Shown: positions 28,485 to 36,452 of the stretch, one piece after another | Position numbering within the stretch: the stretch's first letter is position 1 | Layout of the letters: the number at the start of each line of letters is the position of its first letter | Origin: Prosthecobacter debontii | GTDB lineage: Bacteria > Verrucomicrobiota > Verrucomicrobiia > Verrucomicrobiales > Verrucomicrobiaceae | Assembly (NCBI GenBank): GCA_945869675.1 | Contig: CAMBPS010000019.1 | Coordinates: forward strand, 1 to 45,957 | Length of the DNA: 45,957 bases | Reading direction: 5' to 3' | Position numbers and translations under genes: made by a program | The notes under the pieces: generated by a model | What the model was told of the DNA's origin: nothing | The model's database searches: none | The model's input: only the letters and a program-made list of their open reading frames with translations

Positions 28485-31400
28485 ATGAACGCTCCGTTTG
28501 TATCACGACTGCTTTTGATCACCGCCCTGCTCACCGCAGTCGGACAGGCTGCGCCGAGCCCAGAGGCGATCAAGTTTTTCGAAAGTAAAATCCGCCCGAT
28601 CCTAGTAGAAAGCTGCCAGGAATGCCACGCGGAGAAAAAGCACAAAGGTGAGCTGCGTGTCGATAATCTGCCCTACCTCCTTCAAGGTGGTCACACGGGG
28701 CCTGCGGTGGTACCGCATAAACCAGAGGAGTCTGTTCTCATCCATGCCGTCAGCTACTCTGACCCCGATATGGAAATGCCGCCAGACGGTAAACTGCCAG
28801 ACGATCAGATAGCTGCCTTGAAACAATGGATTCTCATGGGCGCGCCTTGGCCCGAAGCTGAGGTGGCCACTGCCAAAATGGGTCGCCGCCCAGGCGATAT
28901 CACAGACGAAGACCGGAAGTGGTGGTCCTTTCAACCGGTGAGCAATCCACCTGTTCCTAAAACCAGCGCTAACCACCCAGTGGATGCTTTCATCCAAACG
29001 GAACTGACCAAAAGCAAGCTGCAACCTAGCCCAGAAGCCACTCCGCATGAGTTGATCCGGCGCTTAACCTTCGATCTTCATGGTTTGCCGCCGGAGCCAG
29101 GTGTCGTGGATCAATTTGTCCAAGAATACAGCGCCGCAAAAGCCCAGGATAAGCTGGACCAGACCCCCAGCTCACAAACCCATGCCGATGGAGTCTTTGC
29201 TAGTTGGGTGGATCAACTACTGGCCAGCCCGCATTACGGCGAACGATGGGCACAGCATTGGCTGGATCTCACTCGCTACGCTGAGAGCGAAGGCTACCGC
29301 CTTGATTCCTATCGCCCCAATGTGTGGCCTTATCGCGACTACGTGATTCAGTCTCTCAATGACGACAAGCCCTACGACCAGTTTGTGCGTGAGCAATTGG
29401 CCGGAGATGAGATCGCTCCAAATGATCCAAAAATCGTCATCGCCACAGCTTTTCTGCGCCACACCATCTACGAGTATAACCAGCGCGATGTCGAGACCCA
29501 GTGGCGCAATATTTTAAACGAAGTCACCGACGTCACGGCGGATGTCTTCCTCGGCATGAGCGTGCAATGCGCTCAGTGTCACGATCACAAATTTGATCCC
29601 ATCCTGCAAAAAGACTACTACCGGCTGCAATCCTTCCTGGCCAACATCACCTGGCCTGAGAACAAAAAGCTGGCCACACCAGCGGAAATCAAAGCGCATG
29701 ACGATCAGATGAAAATCTGGCTAGCTGCCACCGTGGAGCCAAGAGCCATCATCGACCAAATCATTGAGCCTCGAATTGAAAAAGCCCAAACTCACGCCAT
29801 GGAGATCTTCCCTGAAGAAGTGGTGGCCATGTGGAAGAAGCCTAGGGAGCAGCGCAGCCCCTATGAGGAGCAGATCGTACAATTAGCTTGGCGTCAGGCC
29901 GAGTATGAGCGGTATCGATTCAAGACCGACAAGATCAAAGATCCCGAAGCCACCCAGCTCAAAGACGCACAAATCAAACTGGCTGAATTTGATCATCTGA
30001 AGCCAGCATCACTGCTTACCACCTATGCCATTGGTGAGACCGGCCGCAAAGCAAGAGATGCCACCTTTAAGACCCGCAAAGCAGGTCAAACAGAGGCCAA
30101 ACCCGGCTTCCTCACCATCCTCGATCCCACAGACGCCACGATCCCTGAACCCAAGCCCGGTATGACGACCAGCGGACGCCGCACCGTCTTAGCAAACTGG
30201 CTAACCCGCCCAGAAAACCCACTCACTACCCGTGTCATCGTCAACCGACTTTGGCAGTATCATTTTGGCCGAGGTATCGTCGCCACGCCAAGCGACTACG
30301 GCCATCTGGGAGAAAAACCCACTCATCCAGAGCTGCTCGACTGGTTAACCACCCAATTCATTCAGGGCGGCTGGAAAATGAAATCGCTGCATAAACTCAT
30401 CGTCACCAGTGCCGCCTACCGCCAAAGCGCCTTGGTCTCTCAACCATCTGCCATGCAGACCGATCCAGAAAACAAGCTGCTCTGGCGCTTCCCACCGCGC
30501 CGCCTGGATGCCGAGCAGTCGCGCGATGCCATTCTGAGCGCCTCCGGTGAGCTAGACACCACCATCGGTGGTGAAGGCGTTGAAGCCGCCAAACCACGCC
30601 GCAGCATCTACACGCGAAAAATGCGTAATACTCAGGACGCCTTCTTGCAAAGTCTCGATGCACCACCCGGCTTTGCCAGCGTGCCCACACGTGACGCCAC
30701 CACTACTGCCACCCAGAGCCTGCTCATGATCAATGGTGACTGGCCACTGGAACGATCGGCTGCCATGGCCTCCCGCCTCATCGCCAGCAAGCCAACCAAC
30801 GACGCCCAGATTATCGACCTAGCGTATGATCTGACCTTCTCTAGAAATCCCACCCCCAAGGAAAAATCCGCCGCACTGACCTTCCTCAGCACCCAGCGTT
30901 CCCGCTTGAAAAAAGAACTGCCAACGCAGGCACCGATTGTTCCAGCGTTAACAGAAGCCAAAACCTACTTTGGTTCCGCCTCGGCATCCAAAACAGTCAA
31001 AACGCTCTGGATGCAACCGGGCTCTCCCAATGAAAAACTCCAAGTCAAAACCCCCGCTCAGATTGAAGCTGACAGATTTTCCATCGAAGCCGTTGTCAAT
31101 CTCAACAGCCTATATCCCAATGGTTCCGTGCGCACCATCGCATCACGTTGGGACAATGACAAAGCCTCGGCAGGCTGGGCACTCGGCGTCACGAGTGAGA
31201 AATCCGCTTACAAGCCTAACAACCTAATCGTCCAACTCGTTGGCGAAGACTTCCAACGCAGCCTTGTTTATGAAGTCGTCCCCAGCGGACTGCGCGTCCC
31301 CTTAAACAAGCCCTATTATGTAGCAGTCCAAATCAGCAATGTACCCGCTGAAGGCCAAAAATTTGGCGGCACCGTCACCTTTTATCTGCGTGACCTCAGT

Positions 31401-31778
31401 GATCCCGCTGCGCCGATGCAGACGGCCACCGTCACGCATCAAATTTGCGGCAATTATGTCAATCCAGCCCGCACTCTCTACATCGGCGGCCGTGAAAAAG
31501 ACAAAGGCAGCCTCTGGCACGGGGCCATCGCCCGAGTCATGCTTCACCAAGGTTCCCTTAATGCAGGAGAACTCATGACTTGGACCGGCATGAGTAATCC
31601 CATCTGTCTACTTGATCTGAATGCAGACAGCGCCACGGAGATGCTTAAAACCGCCTGGAAATGGGAAACCAGCGCTTCAATCACCACACCCAAAGGCAAA
31701 AGTGATCCCAACAGCGAGGCCATCGCCGACCTTTGCCACGTTCTCTTAAATGCCAACGAGTTTTATTATCTCCAATGA
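28485..31778 (+). CDS. Secreted PSD1 protein: cytochrome c (PSCyt1), DUF1549, DUF1553 and a LamG-like insert
   Basis: 1,097 residues. A signal peptide ends near residue 23. A planctomycete-type cytochrome c domain has CQECH at 44-48 and a distal MPP loop (~96-105). DUF1549 follows from ~165 (VDAFIQTELTKSKLQPSP, RRLTFDLHGLPPEP) with a second CAQCHDHKFDPI motif at ~362. DUF1553 runs at ~560-820 (ANWLTRPENPLTTRVIVNRL). A LamG/concanavalin-like insert lies at ~835-1040, and the family tail (LCHVLLNANEF) ends the protein. The family is abundant in Planctomycetota and Verrucomicrobiota and is linked to polysaccharide or other organic-substrate catabolism, though the reaction is not defined. The usual DUF1501 partner is not downstream, where the next long gene is on the other strand. 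Confidence 0.93.
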   Translation: MNAPFVSRLLLITALLTAVGQAAPSPEAIKFFESKIRPILVESCQECHAEKKHKGELRVDNLPYLLQGGHTGPAVVPHKPEESVLIHAVSYSDPDMEMPPDGKLPDDQIAALKQWILMGAPWPEAEVATAKMGRRPGDITDEDRKWWSFQPVSNPPVPKTSANHPVDAFIQTELTKSKLQPSPEATPHELIRRLTFDLHGLPPEPGVVDQFVQEYSAAKAQDKLDQTPSSQTHADGVFASWVDQLLASPHYGERWAQHWLDLTRYAESEGYRLDSYRPNVWPYRDYVIQSLNDDKPYDQFVREQLAGDEIAPNDPKIVIATAFLRHTIYEYNQRDVETQWRNILNEVTDVTADVFLGMSVQCAQCHDHKFDPILQKDYYRLQSFLANITWPENKKLATPAEIKAHDDQMKIWLAATVEPRAIIDQIIEPRIEKAQTHAMEIFPEEVVAMWKKPREQRSPYEEQIVQLAWRQAEYERYRFKTDKIKDPEATQLKDAQIKLAEFDHLKPASLLTTYAIGETGRKARDATFKTRKAGQTEAKPGFLTILDPTDATIPEPKPGMTTSGRRTVLANWLTRPENPLTTRVIVNRLWQYHFGRGIVATPSDYGHLGEKPTHPELLDWLTTQFIQGGWKMKSLHKLIVTSAAYRQSALVSQPSAMQTDPENKLLWRFPPRRLDAEQSRDAILSASGELDTTIGGEGVEAAKPRRSIYTRKMRNTQDAFLQSLDAPPGFASVPTRDATTTATQSLLMINGDWPLERSAAMASRLIASKPTNDAQIIDLAYDLTFSRNPTPKEKSAALTFLSTQRSRLKKELPTQAPIVPALTEAKTYFGSASASKTVKTLWMQPGSPNEKLQVKTPAQIEADRFSIEAVVNLNSLYPNGSVRTIASRWDNDKASAGWALGVTSEKSAYKPNNLIVQLVGEDFQRSLVYEVVPSGLRVPLNKPYYVAVQISNVPAEGQKFGGTVTFYLRDLSDPAAPMQTATVTHQICGNYVNPARTLYIGGREKDKGSLWHGAIARVMLHQGSLNAGELMTWTGMSNPICLLDLNADSATEMLKTAWKWETSASITTPKGKSDPNSEAIADLCHVLLNANEFYYLQ

Positions 31779-32089
31779 GGGGACATTAATCTCGGTTCTA
31801 GCAGCGTGATTTCACCAGCAGCAATACCTAGACTTCAGCCTGTAAATTTAAACGGCCAAAGTGTTATTTTTCGTGCCGTTCCACGAAATTAAAATAAGAA
31901 AACAGCACCCGGCGGAGAAGAAGTGGCCAAAAGCACAAAAATCTAAGAGACTGGATTCAAGCTCTTTGCGTTGCTACCAGTCTCCCCCGACAAGCCATTC
32001 CTTTCCTTACATTACCAAATGGTAAGGTGCCGTTTTGAACTCGATTTGATAGGATGTATTTAATTCCAAATTAAATCGCGCTGATCCAT
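31779..32089. other. Intergenic stretch without a recognised gene
   Basis: I see no convincing coding sequence here. It holds a 7-bp stem TTTCGTG/CACGAAA with a 6-nt loop at 31869-31888. TTACCA/TGGTAA arms lie at 32012-32025, with overlapping CCTTAC/GTAAGG arms at 32005-32027. An AT-rich inverted repeat ATTTAATT/AATTAAAT sits at 32058-32076. The last is 14 bp before the next small open frame and could be a regulatory site. Confidence 0.5.
32058..32076. promoter_or_regulatory. AT-rich inverted repeat before the small membrane-protein frame
   Basis: ATTTAATT and AATTAAAT are perfect 8-bp arms around CCA. A second, nested pair CGATTT (32042-32047) and AAATCG (32074-32079) overlaps it. The site ends 13 bp before the ATG at 32090, the place of a -10 region or a repressor site. 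Confidence 0.35.
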
Positions 32090-32320
32090 ATGCCATACCG
32101 TTACTTCGTCTTTTCGACCATAGTGCTGACAGCCGCTTTCGGCTTGTCCAGTTACATTGCCGAGAGCCAGAAGAATGAGTTCATTCGGAGCAAGCGGCCA
32201 AATCCAAGTCCACAAATGTTGGATCAAACGGTGAAGGCAATAAGCATTTCTGGAAGTTCCATCGCTCCGGGGGGGGTTGGTGGACGCCAGTCGCAATTCT
32301 CGGCGGTGTTTGGGGTTTGA
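32090..32320 (+). CDS. Small membrane protein, possibly frameshifted at a G8 tract
   Basis: The open frame gives 76 residues: a short N-terminus, a hydrophobic helix (FVFSTIVLTAAFGLSSYI), then a polar segment. At residue ~60 it meets eight G bases (32269-32276). As read, the frame ends soon after in a low-complexity tail. With one extra G it would continue as WWTPVAILGGVWGLILKHRR, a second good membrane helix with a basic flank, to a stop at 32377-32379. This suggests either slippage-controlled expression, a sequencing error in the tract, or a recent frameshift. The extended frame would overlap the convergent transglutaminase gene by 17 bp. I do not recognise the family. Confidence 0.45.
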   Translation: MPYRYFVFSTIVLTAAFGLSSYIAESQKNEFIRSKRPNPSPQMLDQTVKAISISGSSIAPGGVGGRQSQFSAVFGV

Positions 32321-32362
32321 TCCTCAAGCATCGCCGAGATTCTTGTGAAATTCCAACAAGAT

Positions 32363-35317
32363 CTAGCGCATCAATTTGATCGCACGTTTGAAGTCACCTA
32401 CCCCAGCCTGATCAGGACCATAGCGAGCTCTGGCATATAGCTCTGCTAAGCGCTCCATTTCCTCCGCTAGACTCGGGCGTAATTTCCCAATACGCTGAGC
32501 ATAATCCAGCGGCCCTTCATGACCCATTCGTGGGGGTAACCCACTACGTTCTAACTTGAAGCATAACTGCCGCCATGCCCTCGCCCAGGCATCATCTTGG
32601 CGCGCAGGACGCCGAAGCCAAAACAGCAAAGTCAGCAAAGCCAAAAGAAAGACACCTGCACACAGGAGCAACATGGGATGACCCCGCCATCTACCCAACC
32701 CCAGCCAAGTCAGCCACTCAATCTGGGATTCCTCATTGAAGTTAATGACCGAGTTAAACCAATCATACTCCACACCATCCCACCAGAGTTGTATCGCCTC
32801 AGAACCACGCCAGAAGTAGCTATTCCGCTGCCGTTCAAGTTCACCCTCGCCAGCCAGCAGGGTACGCAAATCTAGATCCATACGTCCAGGCGCCAACGCT
32901 GCCGTCAGATCCACGCGTGTCCAGCCTCTGCCTTCAAGCCAGAGCTCTGTCCAGGCATGAGCATCTGATTGCCGTACAATCATGTAACCTCCTCGTGGTG
33001 ACCACTGCCCCCCCATGTAGCCGATCACGACCCGTGCCGGAATACCAGCAGCACGCATCAGCGTGGCAAAAACAGCGCTGTAGTGCTCACAAAACCCGAC
33101 CTTCCGATCAAAAAGAAATTCATCCAGCGCCCCACTGCCCTGATAAGTTCCTGGGTCCAGAACATACTGAAATCCCTGCTCCTGAAAATAGCCCACGGCG
33201 AACTGAGCTATCTTTAGGTCTGTTTTTCCAGCCTGTTTAAACTGTTGAGCCAACTGTTTGACTTGAGGCGATAGAGACCTTGGCAATTTTAGCGCCGTCT
33301 CACGCTGAGCAGGCGTCAACTCGATACTGTCCTGTGTCAGACGCGAAATCACCTCAATGCGCTTTAGGCCGTTCACAGGCTCGACCGACACAAGCATGTC
33401 ACTCATATCAGGTAGGATCATGCGGCCATCATCGCGTGCCAGCACCGGCACATCCAAGCTAGGCAGCCATTGTCGTCCATGCGGCTCCATCGTGATGATT
33501 TGCTTGAGATCCCCGGACTTTGGCAGGCGCACACGACGTTTAATGGGCCAATCTGGCCCTCTTCTCCAGCTCAGCCCTTCCCCATCCCACAGCACCACGC
33601 AGCGCCAGTAGCGGTTCACATTCGGGGGTGGAGCACTGAGCGGAAACTCCACACGAAAGGCGGGTTCAGAACTCTGAGCCAACTTCGACACCTGACCTGG
33701 TTCCATGTCCTCCGAAACACCGGTCTTACGCGTGCGCTGCGTTCCAAACTGAGATAAAGCCTCAAAGGCACCTCGTGGAAAAACAAAAAACAGTATAACC
33801 GCCACAGGCATCGCTTGCAGGAGCATCGTGCCTGTGAGACGCAGTGGTGGCAAGAGATCCAGACGCCCACGCCTAAAGCGTACCATGCACACAGCAATGC
33901 CAAAAAAGGTCAACAAGGTCCACAACGAGCGACTCAGTGTCTGCTCAGACAAGAGTCCGCAGAGACAAAGAAACCAAGCAATCATCGTCAGAACTTGAAA
34001 ATCATGCGGAGTTCGAGATTCCAGGAGCTTTGCGCCTAATAAAATCACCAAGGCCGCGATCCCCCCCTCCATGGAAAACAAGCCTGTCGGCTGCAAAAAA
34101 TGCACCATTCCTAGGCCCAAACTCAGAACTGCCATCGGCACCCCATTCGGCAGACGCTTATTTAAAATCAAACGGCACGCAATACAGGCAAACAAAACAA
34201 ACAGACCCGCTACCGGTGTGATATCCAACACAGGGAGGGCCACCAGCATCAACATCCCACAAAGCGCCAGAAGTAGGCCCCGCGGTAAAAATGAACTGTG
34301 CTCATGACCTGGAGGCAAACGCTTGCTCTTCTGCACCTTCTGTAGCTTTACCTGATTTACACCAGCCATCTCCGAGAGTGCATCAAGACACCTTTGAGCA
34401 TGAACCGGCCCCAGATTAACAGCAACCTCACTCTCCGGAAGTCGCAGAGCATAAGGCGTGAATGAGGACTCACAGGTTTCAATCCAACGAGCCATCTGGT
34501 TAGCTCGGGCAACTGGCTCCAAGTCTACCTTTGACCAATCCAGAGTCACCGCGGCCCCTGTTTCAGGGGCCCACTGCTTCACCAGTAGCGGCCGACCACG
34601 CGCCACAGCACGCCAGTCCACGTGCCGCAAAGAATCCCCTGCCTGCCACTCCCGCACTCCAGCAAAATCGTCTCCCTCTCTCCCAGGCTGACCGGCACTT
34701 TGACCTGACTCCAATCGCGTGCCCGCCAGCGCCGAATCAGCCACAGGCAGTGGTAACACACCCTCTGCCGGAGGATGCGACTTCCTCGTCTGGGCAATCA
34801 TCACATCACGCTCCGCGCTGAAAAGCCCCAGTGGATAACTACTTTGTAAACGCACCCGAATGGAAGGCTCCACCCCAATCTCAGTCGCAGGTAAGACCAC
34901 GGATACCGCCAGCTTTTGTCCACTTTCTATCTGCTCAATAAAACTCCACTTTTGACTGCCTGCACTCAGCACCTCAACACCCCAAACAGCCTGCGAACCC
35001 GTCGCACGAATTTCCAATGGTAGCTTGCTCTCTAAGCCTGCCTTTTCGGCACTTAGACGGCCTGCCACCACTTCCAGACCTCGCAGATTCTCCCAGGCCC
35101 GAATCCACGACATCGCGGCTATCGTCCCAGTCAAAAAACAGAGTAAATAAGCAGCCCCATTGTTCTGCACGGCACCCGTGTAGGCCATCGCAGCGACGAT
35201 CCCGATCAGCGACAGCGTGTGGAAATTAAACCGCACACGAATCGATGACTTCCGGAACTGCTGCCAGCGCGAGCGCCACCCAGAAGTCTCTGCATCACGC
35301 TGTTTGTCCGCACTCAT
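32363..35317 (-). CDS. DUF58 - transglutaminase (TgpA-like) fusion membrane protein
   Basis: 984 residues joining two proteins that are normally separate. The N-terminal part (~1-340) has two membrane helices (~35-75) and a DUF58 domain with FAGVREWQAGDSLRHVDW and ARGRPLLVKQWAPE. Residues ~345-520 hold the multi-helix DUF3488/TgpA membrane region. An extracytoplasmic transglutaminase core follows, with Cys at ~743 (GFCEHYSAVF), His at ~787 (SDAHAW) and Asp at ~803 (TRVDLT), so the triad is intact. A final membrane helix (~895-915) and a cytoplasmic tail similar to DUF4129 (GHEGPLDYAQRIGK) complete the TgpA layout. It starts 4 bp after the MoxR stop. The likely role is MoxR-assisted processing or crosslinking of envelope proteins. 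The substrate is unknown. Confidence 0.93.
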   Translation of the reverse strand: MSADKQRDAETSGWRSRWQQFRKSSIRVRFNFHTLSLIGIVAAMAYTGAVQNNGAAYLLCFLTGTIAAMSWIRAWENLRGLEVVAGRLSAEKAGLESKLPLEIRATGSQAVWGVEVLSAGSQKWSFIEQIESGQKLAVSVVLPATEIGVEPSIRVRLQSSYPLGLFSAERDVMIAQTRKSHPPAEGVLPLPVADSALAGTRLESGQSAGQPGREGDDFAGVREWQAGDSLRHVDWRAVARGRPLLVKQWAPETGAAVTLDWSKVDLEPVARANQMARWIETCESSFTPYALRLPESEVAVNLGPVHAQRCLDALSEMAGVNQVKLQKVQKSKRLPPGHEHSSFLPRGLLLALCGMLMLVALPVLDITPVAGLFVLFACIACRLILNKRLPNGVPMAVLSLGLGMVHFLQPTGLFSMEGGIAALVILLGAKLLESRTPHDFQVLTMIAWFLCLCGLLSEQTLSRSLWTLLTFFGIAVCMVRFRRGRLDLLPPLRLTGTMLLQAMPVAVILFFVFPRGAFEALSQFGTQRTRKTGVSEDMEPGQVSKLAQSSEPAFRVEFPLSAPPPNVNRYWRCVVLWDGEGLSWRRGPDWPIKRRVRLPKSGDLKQIITMEPHGRQWLPSLDVPVLARDDGRMILPDMSDMLVSVEPVNGLKRIEVISRLTQDSIELTPAQRETALKLPRSLSPQVKQLAQQFKQAGKTDLKIAQFAVGYFQEQGFQYVLDPGTYQGSGALDEFLFDRKVGFCEHYSAVFATLMRAAGIPARVVIGYMGGQWSPRGGYMIVRQSDAHAWTELWLEGRGWTRVDLTAALAPGRMDLDLRTLLAGEGELERQRNSYFWRGSEAIQLWWDGVEYDWFNSVINFNEESQIEWLTWLGLGRWRGHPMLLLCAGVFLLALLTLLFWLRRPARQDDAWARAWRQLCFKLERSGLPPRMGHEGPLDYAQRIGKLRPSLAEEMERLAELYARARYGPDQAGVGDFKRAIKLMR

Positions 35318-35321
35318 CGAT

Positions 35322-36212
35322 TTAAGGAATCACCGTTTCCGTCAGCAACTGCTCTGCCTCATCCACATCTCCGGTCAGTCGATGTCCCATGACCGATACA
35401 CCCACCGCCTGAATGTCCTCAGGCAGCACCATCGCCCGACCTTCCAGTAGCGCCCAAGCACGTGCCGCAGCCAGCAGCGCCAGCCCAGCCCTTGGAGATA
35501 ATCCATGTCTCTGGCGACGACTCTCAGCCAACAGATCCTGCAAATAATCCAACAAAGCTGGGGCCACATACACCTGTCGCACCAGCTTTTGCATCGCCTC
35601 CAGTTCCGACCAGGCCATAGCCGTCGGCATCTCACGCAGCAGCTCACGCCGATCCCGACCCTGCAGCATCTCACGCTCAAACACCCGATCCGGAGCCCCT
35701 AGCGCCAAGCGCATTAAAAACCGATCCAACTGCGACTCCGGCAGCCTGAACGTCCCAATCTGACTCGATGGATTCTGCGTCGCGATCACAAAGAAAGGCA
35801 CGGGTAAAGGATGTGGCACACCATCACAGCTCACCTTCCCTTCCTCCATCGCCTCCAGCAGCGCCGACTGCGTCTTGGGCGTGGCGCGATTGATCTCATC
35901 TGCCAGCAGCACCTGAGTAAACACCGGCCCTGGATGAAAGCTAAAAGCACCCGTTTCTCTTTGATAGATCGATGCTCCTAGGATGTCTGCCGGCAGTAGA
36001 TCACTCGTGAATTGAACACGCCGAAACTGAAGTCCAAGCGACTGCGCCAACGCCTGAGACAGTAGTGTTTTGCCCACTCCCGGTTGATCTTCAAACAGCA
36101 AATGCCCCCGCGCCAATAAGCAGGTCACGGCCAGTTTGATCACCTTCTCCTTTCCCAGAATGATCTGGGATAAAGCCGCCGTGAGGACTTTCAGTCTTTG
36201 AGCCGAAGCCAT
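35322..36212 (-). CDS. MoxR-family AAA+ ATPase
   Basis: From the ATG at 36212 it is 296 residues. Walker A is FEDQPGVGKTLL, Walker B is VLLADEINRA, and sensor 1 is FFVIATQNPSSQIGTF. FRLPESQLDRFLMRL follows, and the lid domain carries GLSPRAGLALLAAARAWA. MoxR proteins are chaperone-like ATPases that usually act on DUF58/VWA partner proteins, and the DUF58 fusion follows after 4 bp. A GTG start at 36266 would add 18 residues that cross a G8 tract (36241-36248 on the plus strand). The ATG places 19 residues before the GKE motif, which fits the family better. Upstream, 186-240 bp separate it from the coiled-coil gene. Confidence 0.95.
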   Translation of the reverse strand: MASAQRLKVLTAALSQIILGKEKVIKLAVTCLLARGHLLFEDQPGVGKTLLSQALAQSLGLQFRRVQFTSDLLPADILGASIYQRETGAFSFHPGPVFTQVLLADEINRATPKTQSALLEAMEEGKVSCDGVPHPLPVPFFVIATQNPSSQIGTFRLPESQLDRFLMRLALGAPDRVFEREMLQGRDRRELLREMPTAMAWSELEAMQKLVRQVYVAPALLDYLQDLLAESRRQRHGLSPRAGLALLAAARAWALLEGRAMVLPEDIQAVGVSVMGHRLTGDVDEAEQLLTETVIP

Positions 36213-36452
36213 AGCATCCGCAGTCGTGAGAATCAGATTAGGGGGGGGAGTTAAATCAGAGGACACGCAGCACTTTCACCGTAAACCGTCCCAGACAGCA
36301 AGCCTAGAGTGATGCCACGAGAAGAAAGCGTTCGGAGGTGCTTAGTGCCATCATAATTAACCCAAGGGCCAAGGTGAAGCCAGAGATCCAACTTTCAAAG
36401 AGCGCTATGTCGAAGCCACTAGGCATCAATACCTATATCATGATAGCCACCT
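36213..36452. other. Gap between MoxR and the coiled-coil gene, containing a G8 tract
   Basis: 240 bp with no recognised gene. It contains eight consecutive G (36241-36248), read as proline codons if the upstream GTG start of MoxR were used. Near its right end is a short palindrome TATCATGATA (36436-36445). It may hold an internal promoter for the MoxR and DUF58 genes. Confidence 0.45.

Noticed and set aside
31869..31888. 7-bp hairpin with flanking T and A runs as a terminator for the PSD1 gene
   Set aside because: The T run lies before the stem on the plus strand and no T run follows on either strand in the right place.
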